Shown: one piece after another, positions 11,200 to 24,100 of the stretch
Position numbering within the stretch: the first letter of the stretch is position 1
Layout: every line of letters begins with the position of its first letter
Source of the DNA: Hordeum vulgare subsp. vulgare
Taxonomy: Eukaryota; Streptophyta; Magnoliopsida; Poales; Poaceae
NCBI RefSeq assembly: GCF_904849725.1
Contig: NC_058521.1
Coordinates: forward strand, 340,302,638 to 340,366,637
DNA length: 64,000 nucleotides
Direction: 5' to 3'
The notes under the pieces: model-generated
Told to the model about the DNA's origin: nothing
The model's input: only the letters and a program-made list of their open reading frames with translations
Databases searched by the model: none
Position numbers and translations under genes: made by a program

Positions 11200-13344
11200 A
11201 TCCCAAGTTACCCCCAGTAAAAACCCTTTTTGCTATCCCCAAGTTTGCTGGTGGAAACTTAACTAGAGATGAAACCCATCCTACATAGCCACATATGGGT
11301 CCAAACTCCTCCATCACCCTCTATCTTCCATTCCGTGCATGTTAGACAACTTTCCCAAACCAAAAAGTTATCATGACACGCCTTGGTGTGGTGGCATTAC
11401 CGTTGACCTGCAATAATGACGCTCTGCTAGAAAGGGGTGTCTGGTAGCTCGTGTCGAGCAGCGGCAGAACACCCCAGCATGACAGGCATCTCCTCTCATC
11501 CTCCCACGCCCCTCCCCAACAGTCGCATAGATCCAAGGCCCCTCTCACGTGCGTTCCTGCCGCGCCAGAACGTATCTGAGGCCACCCGAGCTCCACCTTC
11601 AGCGCCTCCTCCATATACCCCTCTCCCAGAGCCCCTGTTGCACCCTCTCTGCTCCCTCTCCCTCCTAATGACCGCCCGGACCTCCCCATTCCTTCTTCTG
11701 AACCTTGCGTCCATCCCCATACCTGCAGCTCCTCCCCTGTCCGCAGCTCAAATCTAAGGCCGCGGTTGCTCCGTTCCCCTCTAGTCCACACCAGAGTCCC
11801 CGAGAATCGTGTTGCTCCTCCCCCTCTGCTCCCTCTCCTCTACGCCTCCTTATGTCACCCTTTCTAAGTTCAACATCGCTGACACCCGCTCATCGTCACT
11901 GACGTTGTTTCGGTGGCCCTGAGCGTTTGTATGGTCCGGGAATGGAGGCGCCACATTCCCCTTTGCCCAAGGATGGATGGGGCAATGTCGGAGGTAGCCA
12001 GTGCCGCCGGGGCGAGTGCTGGCGCTGCTCCGCTCCGCCTGCCCTGCATCGTCTCCGTTTGAGCGGGAGGAGGCATAAGGCCCTGCCCAGCGGGGCCCGA
12101 GCGTTAGCGACCCAGCGGGTCGGGCCCAGTAATAACTAGAGGCAGGAAGGCTAGGCGGGCGCCTTGCCCAAGGGAAGCCGTAATCCATGATGGCGCCTTT
12201 GACGTCGCCACTTCTCCTGCACGGTTGGACCAATGGGCCGACATAGTCATTGTCCCACGCCAGTGCGTCTCGCTGCTTGGTGGGACTTGCCCATCTAGGT
12301 GATTATTTTTCTCTCTTTTTCTTTCTACGAGAGGGATTATAAAATCCATATTAAATTTATCCTAACTCCAAAATTGATGATTCAAATTCCTACCAAATCC
12401 TAAAATCATGACCTATCCAAATATGTGCATTGCACATTTTTTAGAGAACCTCTGTGTAGTGATAATATTCAAATTCAAAATTTGAATATTGAAAACCCCA
12501 CATTGCAAAATTCCTATAGAGCTCAAAGCAACTCTGAATGGAGTAATTCCAATTTCTAATTGACTTAAAATTATACTTTATTTTTCGAGGCTAAGTGAAC
12601 AATTTTCTCATGCACTATTTCTCTTAGCATCAAATCAATAGCCCCATTTCCATTTATTCAAACTTATTAAATTCATAGGAAAATCTTTCATCCCAACACA
12701 TAATCCAATGAGACCACTTCCTAATTTCTACTAAAGTCATGCCCTATGAGATGAATGCATCCACTCATTTTTATTAAAATATTTTCTATAGACTTCTTGT
12801 GGAGCGAGTGATGCCTCCATTTCCACCATTCAAAACTCTCTGATGGTCCATATCCCTTGGAAAAAACTTTAAGAATTTTTCTTATGACCAGAGATGTCCA
12901 AAAACAATAAAACTTATATTTTCATAGCACTTTTGTTTCCTGCTTGATGTGTGGCTTATAATGGTTATTTCCGACGATAATTGATAAAGTATATGAAGTG
13001 CTCGGAGTTGGACGAGAACCGTGAGAAGACCTCGAAGACTTTGGTGAACTAGGGAAGCAACCCTTTGACTATGTGTGAGAAACTATTTTTATGCATGCCA
13101 TATAGCATCTATTCCGATGCATCGAATCATGTTGAATCGGTGGCCACCTTGGTGGGTTGTCTCCAAAAAGTTCCTTGTAGATACTTGCACTTGGGCATAA
13201 CCCTACCTTCCTATGAGGGTTGTGCAGGTGGGAAGTAGTTAGGTTGCTACTAGTTGATATGCAAATGGGACGGGATTATGCATGGTCACGATGAACGAAA
13301 AGGTTTCAAAGACTTTCCGAACACCCCGTCGGGTGCCAATAATG
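11200..13344 (+). repeat. LARD-like element A, left LTR, first visible segment
   Basis: It is collinear with 30188-32313 of the right LTR, beginning atcccaagtt. It holds a C-rich block (about 11400-12300) and AT-rich DNA. Pieces 11200-13344, 18421-19415 and 20939-21165 together match 30188-33528 in order and in total length (about 3.35 kb). It ends at the insertion site of a related solo LTR, within gggtgccaataatg. Open frames such as 11342-11791 lie in the C-rich block and resemble no known protein. Confidence 0.88.
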
Positions 13345-13754
13345 TGTAACACCTTGTGTTTTAACTCTCCTCACTGAATTAACTTATCTCAAAAATTAGG
13401 ACCAATTAATTTTTTTTGTGAATGCTTGTGATGCTTGATGTGATGGTTGCTTGCTTGCCTATTGCTTGTGTTTGAATCCAATGTTCCTGCTACTCTCCAG
13501 ACTCACCTCCTTGACCCAAATCCTTGCCTAATAATCATGCCATGTGTATAGGACGAGAAACAATTTTACCAAATATTATTTTCACCAAAAAGGATTTCCT
13601 TGATTTAAGCTTTCAAAAACCCATGAGTTGGGATTTGTACTACAAGTCGACAAATTAGGGAATTTATTTTGCACCAAATGTTTTATTTACAATTCATTAT
13701 CAAATTACTTCCCAAAACCACAATATTATTATTTTAAAAGTTAATTTACTATTT

Positions 13755-13990
13755 TATTTAAATAACTTTCTCTGAGGCGAGAAATGGTCCCTTATGAAGG
13801 AAAGTTATTTTTATTTACTTTCAAAATATTTGAGAAAATTTACGGGAAACTCAGTGGACATATACGGTTTACTATTTTATTTAAATACCTTCCTCTCAGG
13901 CGAGAAATGGTCCCTTATGAAGGAAAGTTATTTTTATTTACTTTCAAAATATTTGAGAAAATTGAGGGAAACTCAGTGGACATATATATT
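13755..13990 (+). repeat. Tandem duplication of ~120 bp in the solo LTR
   Basis: The block containing ggcgagaaatggtcccttat, followed by a T-rich stretch and gaaactcagtggacatata, occurs twice in succession (about 13778-13865 and 13898-13985) with few differences. The matching right LTR of element A has one copy (25558-25645), so the duplication is specific to this copy or lineage. Confidence 0.85.
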
Positions 13991-16900
13991 CCACATATAT
14001 GAGTTTCAACACATGGTCATGTTCAAAACATTGAAAATCCTTCTGCCTGTTTCAAGCTTTTGGAATATTTCCTGAAAAATTCTAGCAAATCACATATGAT
14101 ATATGTGATGATCTTGCCAAGTTTCATCTCAATCCAAGTTGATTTGATTCACTTAATTATTCTAAAACCCTATCTGTCTAGATCCAAATTTGAGCAACTC
14201 TACATTACCAACTGTCTCCAATTGTACTCACATTTGGTGGACATGTTTTGATACTCCAATAATGCATCCACACCAAGTGGTGAATCAAGGAGAATAGAAC
14301 AATTTGTCCCAAACCCCTCAAAACCTTGTTTGTTGACTTCTAACTTTGGGAAACTTTACATTATAAAGTTTCTCCAATTGATCCCAAACTTTTTGGCATG
14401 TTTTAATGCTCAAATAATGCCCCCACACCAAGTTGTGGATTTGTGGGAATTGATTTTCATGGTTTCATAAACAGAAAGGAATTTCTACCCATTTCATGGG
14501 TTTTTCAAGTCTACATTGGAAACTTTCTCTACGAACTCCCAAATTTGGTGCCTAAGCTTATTTTCATATATTATGTGATCCTGTTATGTTTCACATCAAT
14601 TGGAATCCATCTAGTAGCCCTAACATCCATCAAACACCTTGTGTGCATTTACCAAAGTTGCTGCTTTGGCCCCTTCCACTATTTCCCTTGAGCTTAAATT
14701 CTTACCACAGCTCTCTCTAGTACCCTTTTACCTCTAGTAACCTTGCCATGGCCTCTGGTCAATTATTGGAGGGTGACTCCATATCTCTACCTCTGATTTT
14801 CACTTTGGCAGTACTATTTTACCCCTCTTGCTATAGTTCTACTTAAGCTAAAGCCTCCACATATTTCCAGAGATCCCCTAGCATGCTAATGCATCATGTC
14901 AAACAAAAATATGGCATGCTCATGTAGGAAAAATGAGGAGCACATCTAAAACTTGATTTCTGGATGAAATGTAGCTTTGAACTACAACTGCTAGCTAGAC
15001 ACCTCCTCTTGATCTGAAACTTTGCAGTAGTGTAGTCCTTGCGTACCAAATACTACCAAGCGTGTTTTGATTTCTAGTTTTCCCTAGTAAGCACCCTCAT
15101 TGCTAGCCCAAAGATTGTTGCTGGAAACTAAACTGAAGTGAAAGGCAATTCAAATCAGCTCCATTCGAGGTCGAACTCCACCATCAGCTTCCTGCATTCA
15201 TGCCTGGCTTAAATACACCTTTGACTTGTCGTAAGTCCACTCCATGCATGAGTTGCCGTGGTGACCACACCACTCGCATGCAGAAACGACGCTCTACACC
15301 TTGGCCTCTTGCTGCAGCTCGGGTGCAGCGAGGGCAGTGTGTCCCAGAGCGCCACAGGGCCTCCCTTGACCGTCAACGTCGCTCCCTGGCGCTAGGGTGA
15401 AGCGAAAGGCCCCAGGCACACGCGTGGCCACCATGTCTAGTGCATCCAAGGCGCTCCCAAGCTCTCCCTATCGCCCCTCACTTATCTCCTCGCCCTTCAG
15501 CCCTCTCTTGCCCTCTCTCATTCCCCCTCCCTCTATGCACCTCCAGGGCCTCCCCTTTCGAGCTCCCTAGCTCACCTCCTCCTCCCATGTCCGTGAGGCC
15601 ACTGCTTCGGCACGCCCAAACCCGAGCTCTCATAGGCTCCCTCCTCTCCTTCTTGCACCTCCCGGGGCACCACAAACCCTCCGCGGGCTGCTCATTCTCC
15701 TATGTCCCTCCTCCCGGCAGCCGGAGTGCCCATACCGCGCCCGAGCTACTACGGCCCTGCCTCAGCTAGGGCCCCTCTCCCCCCATGCTCCCTCGGCGGA
15801 GCTAGTGCCCCAGGCAGACGCGGCGCACGCTCGTGAGCACGCCGGTGGCCAGGGCTTCGCCGAAGGTGGCCGGAGCAGGTGCCATCTCCATCGGGTCGGC
15901 CTCCCTTTCCTCTCCTGCGTGCGAGCGGGAGGTAGGAGGAGAACCTGACCGGTGGGGCCCCGTGGCCAGCCTCCCACCGGCCCGGGCCCTCGGTTAAGTG
16001 GAGGCGCTCCCACCGTAACCGCATCCCCCGCAGCGAAAGCGCCCCAGTGCGAATATGCCTCCGGTGTGGCATCTCGCGCGCCTAGTCGCTCTGTTGGGCC
16101 GGCCTGAGGCTTACCTTGCGCCTTGTGCGCACTATAACCCCCCTCCCCCAGTATAAACCTCTTATCGCTTTTATTTTCGCAGAAACTTCCAAATTCCATA
16201 ATAAATCTATTTGGACTCCAAATCGGATGATTCAAATTTCTACAGGTTCCTAAATTCAAGATCTATCCATATATGTGCATTATACATTTTTCCAAAAGAC
16301 TTTTCTATGGGGTTAATATTCAAATGCCCATTTCAACATTTTAAACACCACCTTACAAAAATCCTAGAGGATTCAAATCAACTCCAAATGGAGTCATTCA
16401 AATTTCCAGAGTCTTCTAACATCATGCACTATTTTTGAAGCATTAGTCAAAAACTTTATCTGGCATGTTTCTGTTGCATTATATAAATAGCTCCTTTTTC
16501 CTATTTATCCAATGTTAGAAAATCCCTAGAATATTCATATCCACTCTAAATCCAGTGAAACAACTTCCTAAATGTTTCTGAAATAATGCTCTGTTAATTG
16601 AGTGCCTTCACTCATTTTTAGCAGAATGTTTTCTGAAGGCTTCTTGAAGGATCACCTATTCCTCCTTTCGTCCATTCCAAAATCCTCGATGGTCCAAATA
16701 TCCTAGAACAAGCTTCAGGTATTTTTCTTATGACTAGAGAGGTCCAAGAAAAATAAAACTCCTATTTATATAGCACTTCTGTTTCTGCTTGTTGTGTGGC
16801 TTACTGTGATTGTTTCCGATGATAGTTGACAGAGTAGACGGAGTACTCGAAGTTGGATCAGAAGACCTCGAAGACCCCGAGGACTTATGTGAGCAAAGGC

Positions 16901-17748
16901 AAGCAGTCCTTTGACCATGTCTGAGAAAATGTTTTATGCATGACATGTTGCTTATTTTATTCTGATGCATGTAGTCAAGGTTAATCGGTATACCTCGGCA
17001 TGGTATTACCGAAGGATCCTCCGGAGAACTTGCATAGAGAATGACCATACCATCTATGAGGGTCATGCTGATAAGAGTGGACAAGTAGTAGTAGTGCTAC
17101 GCATAGGATGAGCATATGCATGATGATGGTAACACGAACATGAAATCAAAGGTTTTACGAAAACCCTGTCGCGTGCCACTGATGCCCGATGGTAATGGTG
17201 TTGAGCTCGATGACCACATGAGAAAGAAGTGGTGTACCGGAAAGGTTTTGTGTGAGTGGTTTCGGAAATGGGATTAGATTTATGATATGTCGATCGACCC
17301 AACCTTACATGTGCGACCATGATACCCCTTTATTGGACTGTGCTTTGTTGATTACTTGGTCGGTGCTAGCAAAGAGCCTACATTACTAGTGGTGGGAGTG
17401 ATATGGTCACTCTCATGACGGGGTCGTACAAGGTAAGCCGACAATGCCATTTTTACGTGTTTTGGGCACACCGTTGATCCCCGCATGGATGATACAATCC
17501 AGAGTTGGTGCTCGTAAGACGTACATCATGTGGGCTGGGTACCAATCGAGTGGACTCTTTGTCTAGTGTCATTAGGGGAAAGGCAATGATCGGGTACTTA
17601 CCTCAGGTATGTTATATACCGCGAGTCATGGATGGCATAGAAGTTTCCCGGATCTTGTGGGTACAGCGTACAACGTGTGCAGAGTGTAAACGGTCAAGGA
17701 CAATTGGGTAATCCTGCTTAAACTATGACTAGTCGTTTCCACATAAAC

Positions 17749-17751
<3 letters not shown>

Positions 17752-17792
<41 letters not shown>
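17752..17792 (+). repeat. (GT)n microsatellite
   Basis: About 20 uninterrupted GT units lie inside the solo LTR. The corresponding place in related copies (around 19013, 26383 and 32903) has only a short gtgtgtg or cacaca run, so this is a recent expansion. Confidence 0.97.
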
Positions 17793-17793
<1 letters not shown>

Positions 17794-18420
17794 TTGAGAA
17801 GGATGATATTGTCAAGTCCGGTGACTTGGTATATAGGGTGAACCTGAGGTGTTCAGCCCTGAGCAGATATGTTGATTTCTGTAACCTGTTCTTATGATTA
17901 CCATCTATCTTATGATGCATGATTATACCTACACTTGACCATGTTACTGCAATTAAAGAAAAACCTTCTTTCCGCGAAGGCTGCATTCTTATGCTAGTTC
18001 ATGTTCCTTTATTACCTTGTTCCACATCATGGGATGTTTGCGAGTACATTCAAAGTACTCATTGGCTTGCCACTGGTTAATTCATTGACTAGGTATGAGA
18101 GAACAGGAAATGGTGAAGAGTAACTTGGTGACATTCCTGCTAGCTAAGACGCTTCCCACTCAGAATTCGTGTAGGTTAAGGCTGATGGCATGGATTCACG
18201 CTTTCGACCAATATCCATGCTACTGGTCAAGTTTGGTGTGTTGGCCTTCAAGGCCCTTTATATGTAAGACTTGACCGCAATGGTCATTTATTGTATCAAA
18301 CAGTATGTATGGATGTAAGACTCTAGTTATTCAATTTGTATGTGTTCAGTGAGCATTGATCTCTGGGATCACTAAGCACGTTCATTCGGCGATGTCGACT
18401 CGTAAGTCGGGGTCCCCACA

Positions 18421-19415
18421 TAATGCCCGAGCGAGATGTGTTTAGCTAGGTAACCACTTGATAAAGAAGTGGTGTACCGAGGCAAGTTTTGTGTGTGGTT
18501 TTGAAAACGGGATTAGTTTTGAGATTGTCGACCATCCCAACCTTACATGTGCGACCATGATACCCCTTTATGGTACGGTGCTTTGTTGATTACTTTGGTC
18601 GATGCTAGAAGATATCCTGCATTACTAGTGGTGAGAGTGGCGTGGTCACTCCTGAGAGCGTGTCGTGCTAGGTAGGGCATCCATGAGTTGTTTTCACAGG
18701 CATTAGGCACATCTTTGTGTGCCCTCATGGATGGTATTATCTTGAGAGAGGCTTGTATGACGTATATCATGAGGCATCTCACCAACAAGTGGACTCTTTC
18801 TTTAGTCTCGCTAGGGGAAAGCATTCTTCGGGTGCTTACCATGGGTATGTAACATACCATGAGTTGTGGATGACGCGGAAGTTCCCCGAATCTTGTGGAT
18901 ACAACGCGCAACCTCGGAAGAGTGTAAAAGTATTCGAATAGTCGTGTCCACGGTCTAGGACAGTTGGGTTGTCCTACTTGAACAATGTCCAGAAGTTTTT
19001 CCATATACCAAGTGTGTGTGCATGAGAAAGATGAATGTGTGAGAAGGATGGTAGTACGATTCGTGTGCGAAGTCAGACGACTTGCCATGATGGGTGAACA
19101 TGGGATGTTCGACCCTCACTGTATATTGATATTTGTAACCTATTCATATGGACATCATTTACCTCATGATGGATGCCTCACAAGGAATTGATCATGTCAT
19201 TGCACTCAAAATTAGATTTTCGCAAACTTGCCTACTTAGTGTTATATCATGCATTGATCTTTCCTTGTTCCAAACAAGGGTTGCTTGCCAGTACATTCAA
19301 AGTACTCACTAGCTTGCCTCTCGTTATTTCATTGACTAGACACAAGAGAAGAGGATATCATGAAGAGTATCTTGGTGATGTTCGAGCGAGCTAGGATGCT
19401 TCCTAGTCAGGATGC
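18421..19415 (+). repeat. LARD-like element A, left LTR, second segment
   Basis: It resumes at taatgcccgagcgagatg, directly continuing the sequence interrupted at 13344. It is collinear with 32309-33300 of the right LTR (for example ataaagaagtggtgtaccga). It ends at the second solo LTR insertion. Confidence 0.88.
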
Positions 19416-20938
19416 TGATACGTCCATTTTGCATCATGCTTTCATGTTGATATTTATCGCTTTTTGGGTTGTTATTAAACTTCACGGTACAATACTTATG
19501 CCTTTTCTCTCTTATTTTGCAAGGTTTACATGAAGAGGGAGAATGCCGGCAGCTGGAATTCTGGCCTGAAAAAGGAGCAAGTTTGACATACCTATTCTGT
19601 GCAACTCCAAAAGCCGTGAAAATCAACGAGGATTATTTTGGATTTTATAAAAAATAATGGGCCGAAGAAGTACCAGAGGGGCGCCAGCAGGAGGCCACAA
19701 GCCTTCTAGGCACGGCCTCCCCCCTGGCCGCGCCTAGGGGGCTTGTGGGCTCCCAGCTGGCCCTCTGGATCCCCTCTTTTGCTACAAGAAGGGTTTCGTT
19801 CTAGAAAAAATCAAGAGGGGGCTTTCGTGAGGAATCACCACCGCCACGAGGCGGAACTTGAGCAAAACCAATCTAGAACTCCGGCATGAAGATCCTGCCG
19901 GGGAAACTTCCCTCCCGGAGGGGGAAATCGTCGCCATCGTCATCACCAAAACTCCTCTCATCGGAGGGGACTCATCACCATCAACATCGTCATCAGCATC
20001 ATCTCATCTACAAACCCTAGTTCATCTCTTGTAACCAATCTCCGTCTCGCGACTCCGATTAGTACTTGTAAGGTTGCTAGTAGTGTTAATTACTCTTTGT
20101 AGTTGATGCTAGTTGGATTACTTGGTGGAAGATTATATGTTCAGATCTTTGATGCTACTCATTACCTCTCTAGTCATGAATATGATTATGCTTTGTGAGT
20201 AGTCACTTTTGTTCCTGTGGACATGGGATAAGTCATGCTATAAGTAGTCATGTGATTTTGGTATTAGTTCGATATTTTTATGTATTGTATGTTGTCTCTC
20301 CTCTAGTGGTGTTATGTGAACGTCGACTACATAGCACTTCGCCATTATTTGGGCCTAGAGGAAGGCATTGGGAAGTAGTAAGTAGATGATGGGTTTCTAG
20401 AGTGACAGAAGCTCAAACCCTAGTTTATGCGTTGCTTCGTAAGGGGCTGATTTGAATCCACTAGTTTAATGTTATGGTTAGACTTTGTCTTAATTCTTCT
20501 TTCATAGTTGTGGATGATTGCGAGAGGGGTTAATCATAAGTGGGATGCTTGTCCAAGTAATGGCAGTACCCAAGCGCCGGTCCACCCAAATATCAAACTA
20601 TCAAAGTAGCGAACGTGAATCATATGAACATGATGAAAACTAGCTTGACAGAAATTCCCATGTGTCCTCGGGAGCTCTTTACCTCCTATAAGAGTTTGTC
20701 CCGGCTTGTCCCTTGCTACAAAAGGGATTGGGGCATTTTTCTACACCGTTGTTACTTTTTTTACTTGCTACTTTCTACGAATCATCTCACCACACAACTA
20801 TGTGTTACCGATAATTTCAGTGCTTGCAGAGAATACCTTGCTGAAAGCCACTTGTCAGATCCTTCTGCTCCTCGTTGGGTTCCACACTCTTACTTATTGA
20901 AAGGACTACGATAGATCCCCTATACTTGTGGGTCATCA
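19416..20938 (+). mobile_element. Athila-like Gypsy solo LTR (1523 bp)
   Basis: It starts tgatacgtccattttgcatc and ends cttgtgggtcatca. The flanks gatgc (19411-19415) and gatgt (20939-20943) are a TSD with one C/T change. The right LTR of element A lacks it at about 33300. The start and the phrase gagggagaatgccggcagct are familiar to me from abundant Triticeae Athila-group LTRs (WHAM/Sabrina relatives), but the exact family is unverified. No internal domain or coding region is present. Confidence 0.88.
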
Positions 20939-21165
20939 GATGTCGGTAGGGTTAAGGAAGATGGCATGGATTCACATTACTAATGATGATTTTCCGCTGC
21001 AATATATATGAAGACTTGGCCATGGAGGCCATATATGCATAAAATGGTATGTCATGGATGTAAGACTCTTGATATTCAATTTATGTGTGTTCGTTGAGCA
21101 TTGATATCTAGGATCACTGTGCACGTACATTCGGTGATCTCGGCCTATGAGTCGGGGTGCCCACA
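20939..21165 (+). repeat. LARD-like element A, left LTR, terminal segment
   Basis: It matches 33301-33528 of the right LTR and ends gagtcggggtgcccaca. This fixes the 3' border of the left LTR. Confidence 0.9.
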
Positions 21166-24100
21166 GAGCTAGTATTAGAGCCATCCTGACTGTAGGAAGC
21201 CCTTAGTTAGCACAGATGTTAGTTAGTACAAAGATGTTTTTCCAAATATTTCAAACCACTTACAAACCTATATATTTCCCACCCCTCCTAACTTTTCACT
21301 GGAAGCGAAAGGTTATGCCTTAGCACTACCACCCTTATTCTCTTGACTCTCCTCATCTGCTTTTTCAAAACATGCAAACGGTCTCTAGCACCCTTAATCC
21401 CCTCACCACTAGATTCCTTGCAATCATCTTGGGTAACTTGGAAGAAAGCGAGCTTGCCAAATGATCACCCACATATTGGGATACAAAGTTGGCATTTCTA
21501 TGACGAGACGACACCAACAAAAACTACCATCTCAAGAAATGAAGACATCGAGACACGAAAGATGCTGACACCCTCAACATTGTCCCATAGTGATGTAACC
21601 TTTCCCTACGACAATCAGGATGTAAGATATGCAAGATCATGATATGAATCGCTAATAGAGTGACTCCCTCCTTACCGTTGTTTGTAGACAACAGCCGGTA
21701 GATGAGAACCTCGCTATTTGGTCCGCCTCACATAGTGAGCAGGAAAAATGGTTCTCTTCATCCTCTGCTCTTGGTGTCGATATTGTCATCAACATAACCG
21801 AAAGGTCAGAACTCTATCATGCTTTGCTGATGTTATTGCATAAGGATTGTCCACTCAGAACTCTCAGCGTCTTGGAAGACAAGAACACATCGACGGGATT
21901 ACAAAGACAACAAAAGACCCTATCCAATGACAACCATGGAGAACCTCCTTAGTCGATACGTCGCCATATGAGAAGTTTTCAAGGACTCTTTCTAGCTCAA
22001 CTCGAATCATCTCGATGAACAACAACAAGAGACATTGCGATATACGAACATGACCCAGAAGACCAAGCGGACTTCTCTCCAAGACACGAAGCAAGCACGA
22101 CTATTGAGTTCGAGAACCCCTAGCGTAGGATGGGTCGTGTATCCCCTATGTGAAGTCGAGTCCATGAGATGATTTGAATAGAACCATGTTGTGTGTTGCT
22201 TGTTTTTACGTGTTTATCATTTGATATAGGTCGTTCTTTTGCCCTAGGCAACAAGTACGCGAGTATATCACCAGCCTCATCTTGATGTTTGTGTTTGGCC
22301 TTTTCAGCACTTGTTTGATTACATTTGCACTATACCACCCTCTTAGGCATTCCCCTCTATGCTAATTTTCTCTCTCTCACCTTTCTCGATAACTGAAGAC
22401 CAGCAAGACAAGATGCACCAAGGATCCACCGACGACAACTATCACTGAAAACTTTGACTACAACATACTCAATGAGACGCAACCCCGTAGGGATATACCT
22501 TTCCCTTGGGATTTGGAAACCCTTCCCTAGACCAATCTATACCACAAAAGGTACCTTACCTCAAACCTCTGATCACGTGTTTAATACACGGGTATGTCAG
22601 AGCACCCATTGAGCTTCAATAACACCTGATCGGCACATGGTTCATTATGGAACTAGTTATCATAGTGAACAAGTATCCTTTATTCTTAAGCTAGCACCAG
22701 AACCTTGATGCCATAGGAAGGATACATGATTTGTAGACAATGATTTGATGTGACTAGAATAGGTGTCTTGAGGATGTAGCTAACCCCTCTGGTGGATTAT
22801 GAGAACTTTGATGGTGATAGGTGACTTAGTGGAATAAGTTGATAAAGTAGTGTCACCTACATATCCCTCGAGTATATTTGGATTTAATAGGACAATTATG
22901 ATCACGAGCTAAAAAAATTGGCGGTGTGATAACTTGATGGTGAGTAATAGTGGCCATGAATTGATGAGGATATAATAACGACTTGGAGTGACTAGTAGGA
23001 ATTCTCGTCGAACATGAGTTTTGGATTTAAATAGGTAATCTTAATAGAGCGTCAATGTTAAATGAGACCACATGGTTCGGAGTAAGTTGGATTTAGTCTG
23101 ATGATCTTGATCATGATACCATGTTTCCCGGTGGATGACAAAGTAGAAGTAACTAAATGACTTCACTATTGATTTAAGAATCTATATAAGCTGGACCTTG
23201 GAGTTTAGTTGGTCATGATATTTGTAGTTGGTGGATATACTGTGATGTAATCCCTACAATGATTTCTAGACTACAGGAACTATAGGTGATTATGGGGAAC
23301 CCCATCGATGTTGGATTTGTAGGAGTGATACGTAAAGTGATGATTGATGGGATTGGTGAACCACTTGATTGGATTCATAGTAGGGAAAAAAATCTTGGAT
23401 TGGTATAATACGTGTTTCCTTATCATAAAAATGCAGTAGCTTATACCTTGGATAATTTTACTAAGCACTTGGATTGTAGTATCTTAGCCAAGCTTAGCAG
23501 CTTGTATGCTTCCCTAGGATTTTTACATAGGGATACACATGAGCTCGTTATAGCATACTTATGAGGTTTTGGTTTAGTCCTTCTCTCAAACCTTGGAGTT
23601 GAGTAGCATAAGTGATGTTGGAGTTGACTTATATGACATGGTACCTTTTATGACATCTGATGATTCGATTTGGAGGATTGGGTAGGACTATTTGCATCTA
23701 AGAAAGTGTTCTCAAGGATAAGGTGTTGGATGTTCACTCACATTATAAGTTCCTTGAAACCCTGAAGCTTTACCTAGCCATAAAATGGACGGATTGTGAA
23801 CATAGGCCTTGTCTCTAAGCCGTTAGACTATGGCCAATACTCCACCTCGACCACCACTAAACCCGTGGGCAAGTTACCATCCAAGAAAAGTACCCGCCCC
23901 TCTCACACATCCCATGAGCATAATGCTTGTGTGATGATTGGAGAAATGTGGTGTTGTCCTCATGAATGACAAGCTTATTTATCCAAGAAAAGTGAGAAGC
24001 ACCTTAGTCCTGTTTGGATAAGCCCCCAGAAACCCCGATCGCCATGCCTCTCAAGTGTAAGATTTTACCTTGAAGAGGACGGAATCCTCGAAGCACCCTC

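Larger units (their letters stand above)
13345..18420 (+). mobile_element. Solo LTR of LARD-like family, nested in an LTR of the same family (5076 bp)
   Basis: It starts tgtaacaccttgtg and ends cggggtccccaca. The five bases on each side are identical (taatg at 13340-13344 and 18421-18425), and the uninterrupted site is visible at 32309-32313. It aligns through most of its length with the right LTR of element A, including the start at 25134, the C-rich block (15180-16140 against 30350-31260) and the end at 33528. There is no internal domain, so the original element was reduced to one LTR, by LTR-LTR recombination in the usual model. A near-duplicate of about 120 bp lies at 13775-13985. No coding region is seen. 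Confidence 0.93.

Noticed and set aside
11342..11902. Overlapping frames up to 149 codons on both strands
   Set aside because: They are in the C-rich block of the LARD-like LTR, and sister LTRs (15440-15770, 30247-30780) have disrupted versions.
15749..16259. Minus-strand frames of 107 and 165 codons
   Set aside because: They lie within the solo LTR, are not preserved in the other LTR copies and have no recognisable domain.
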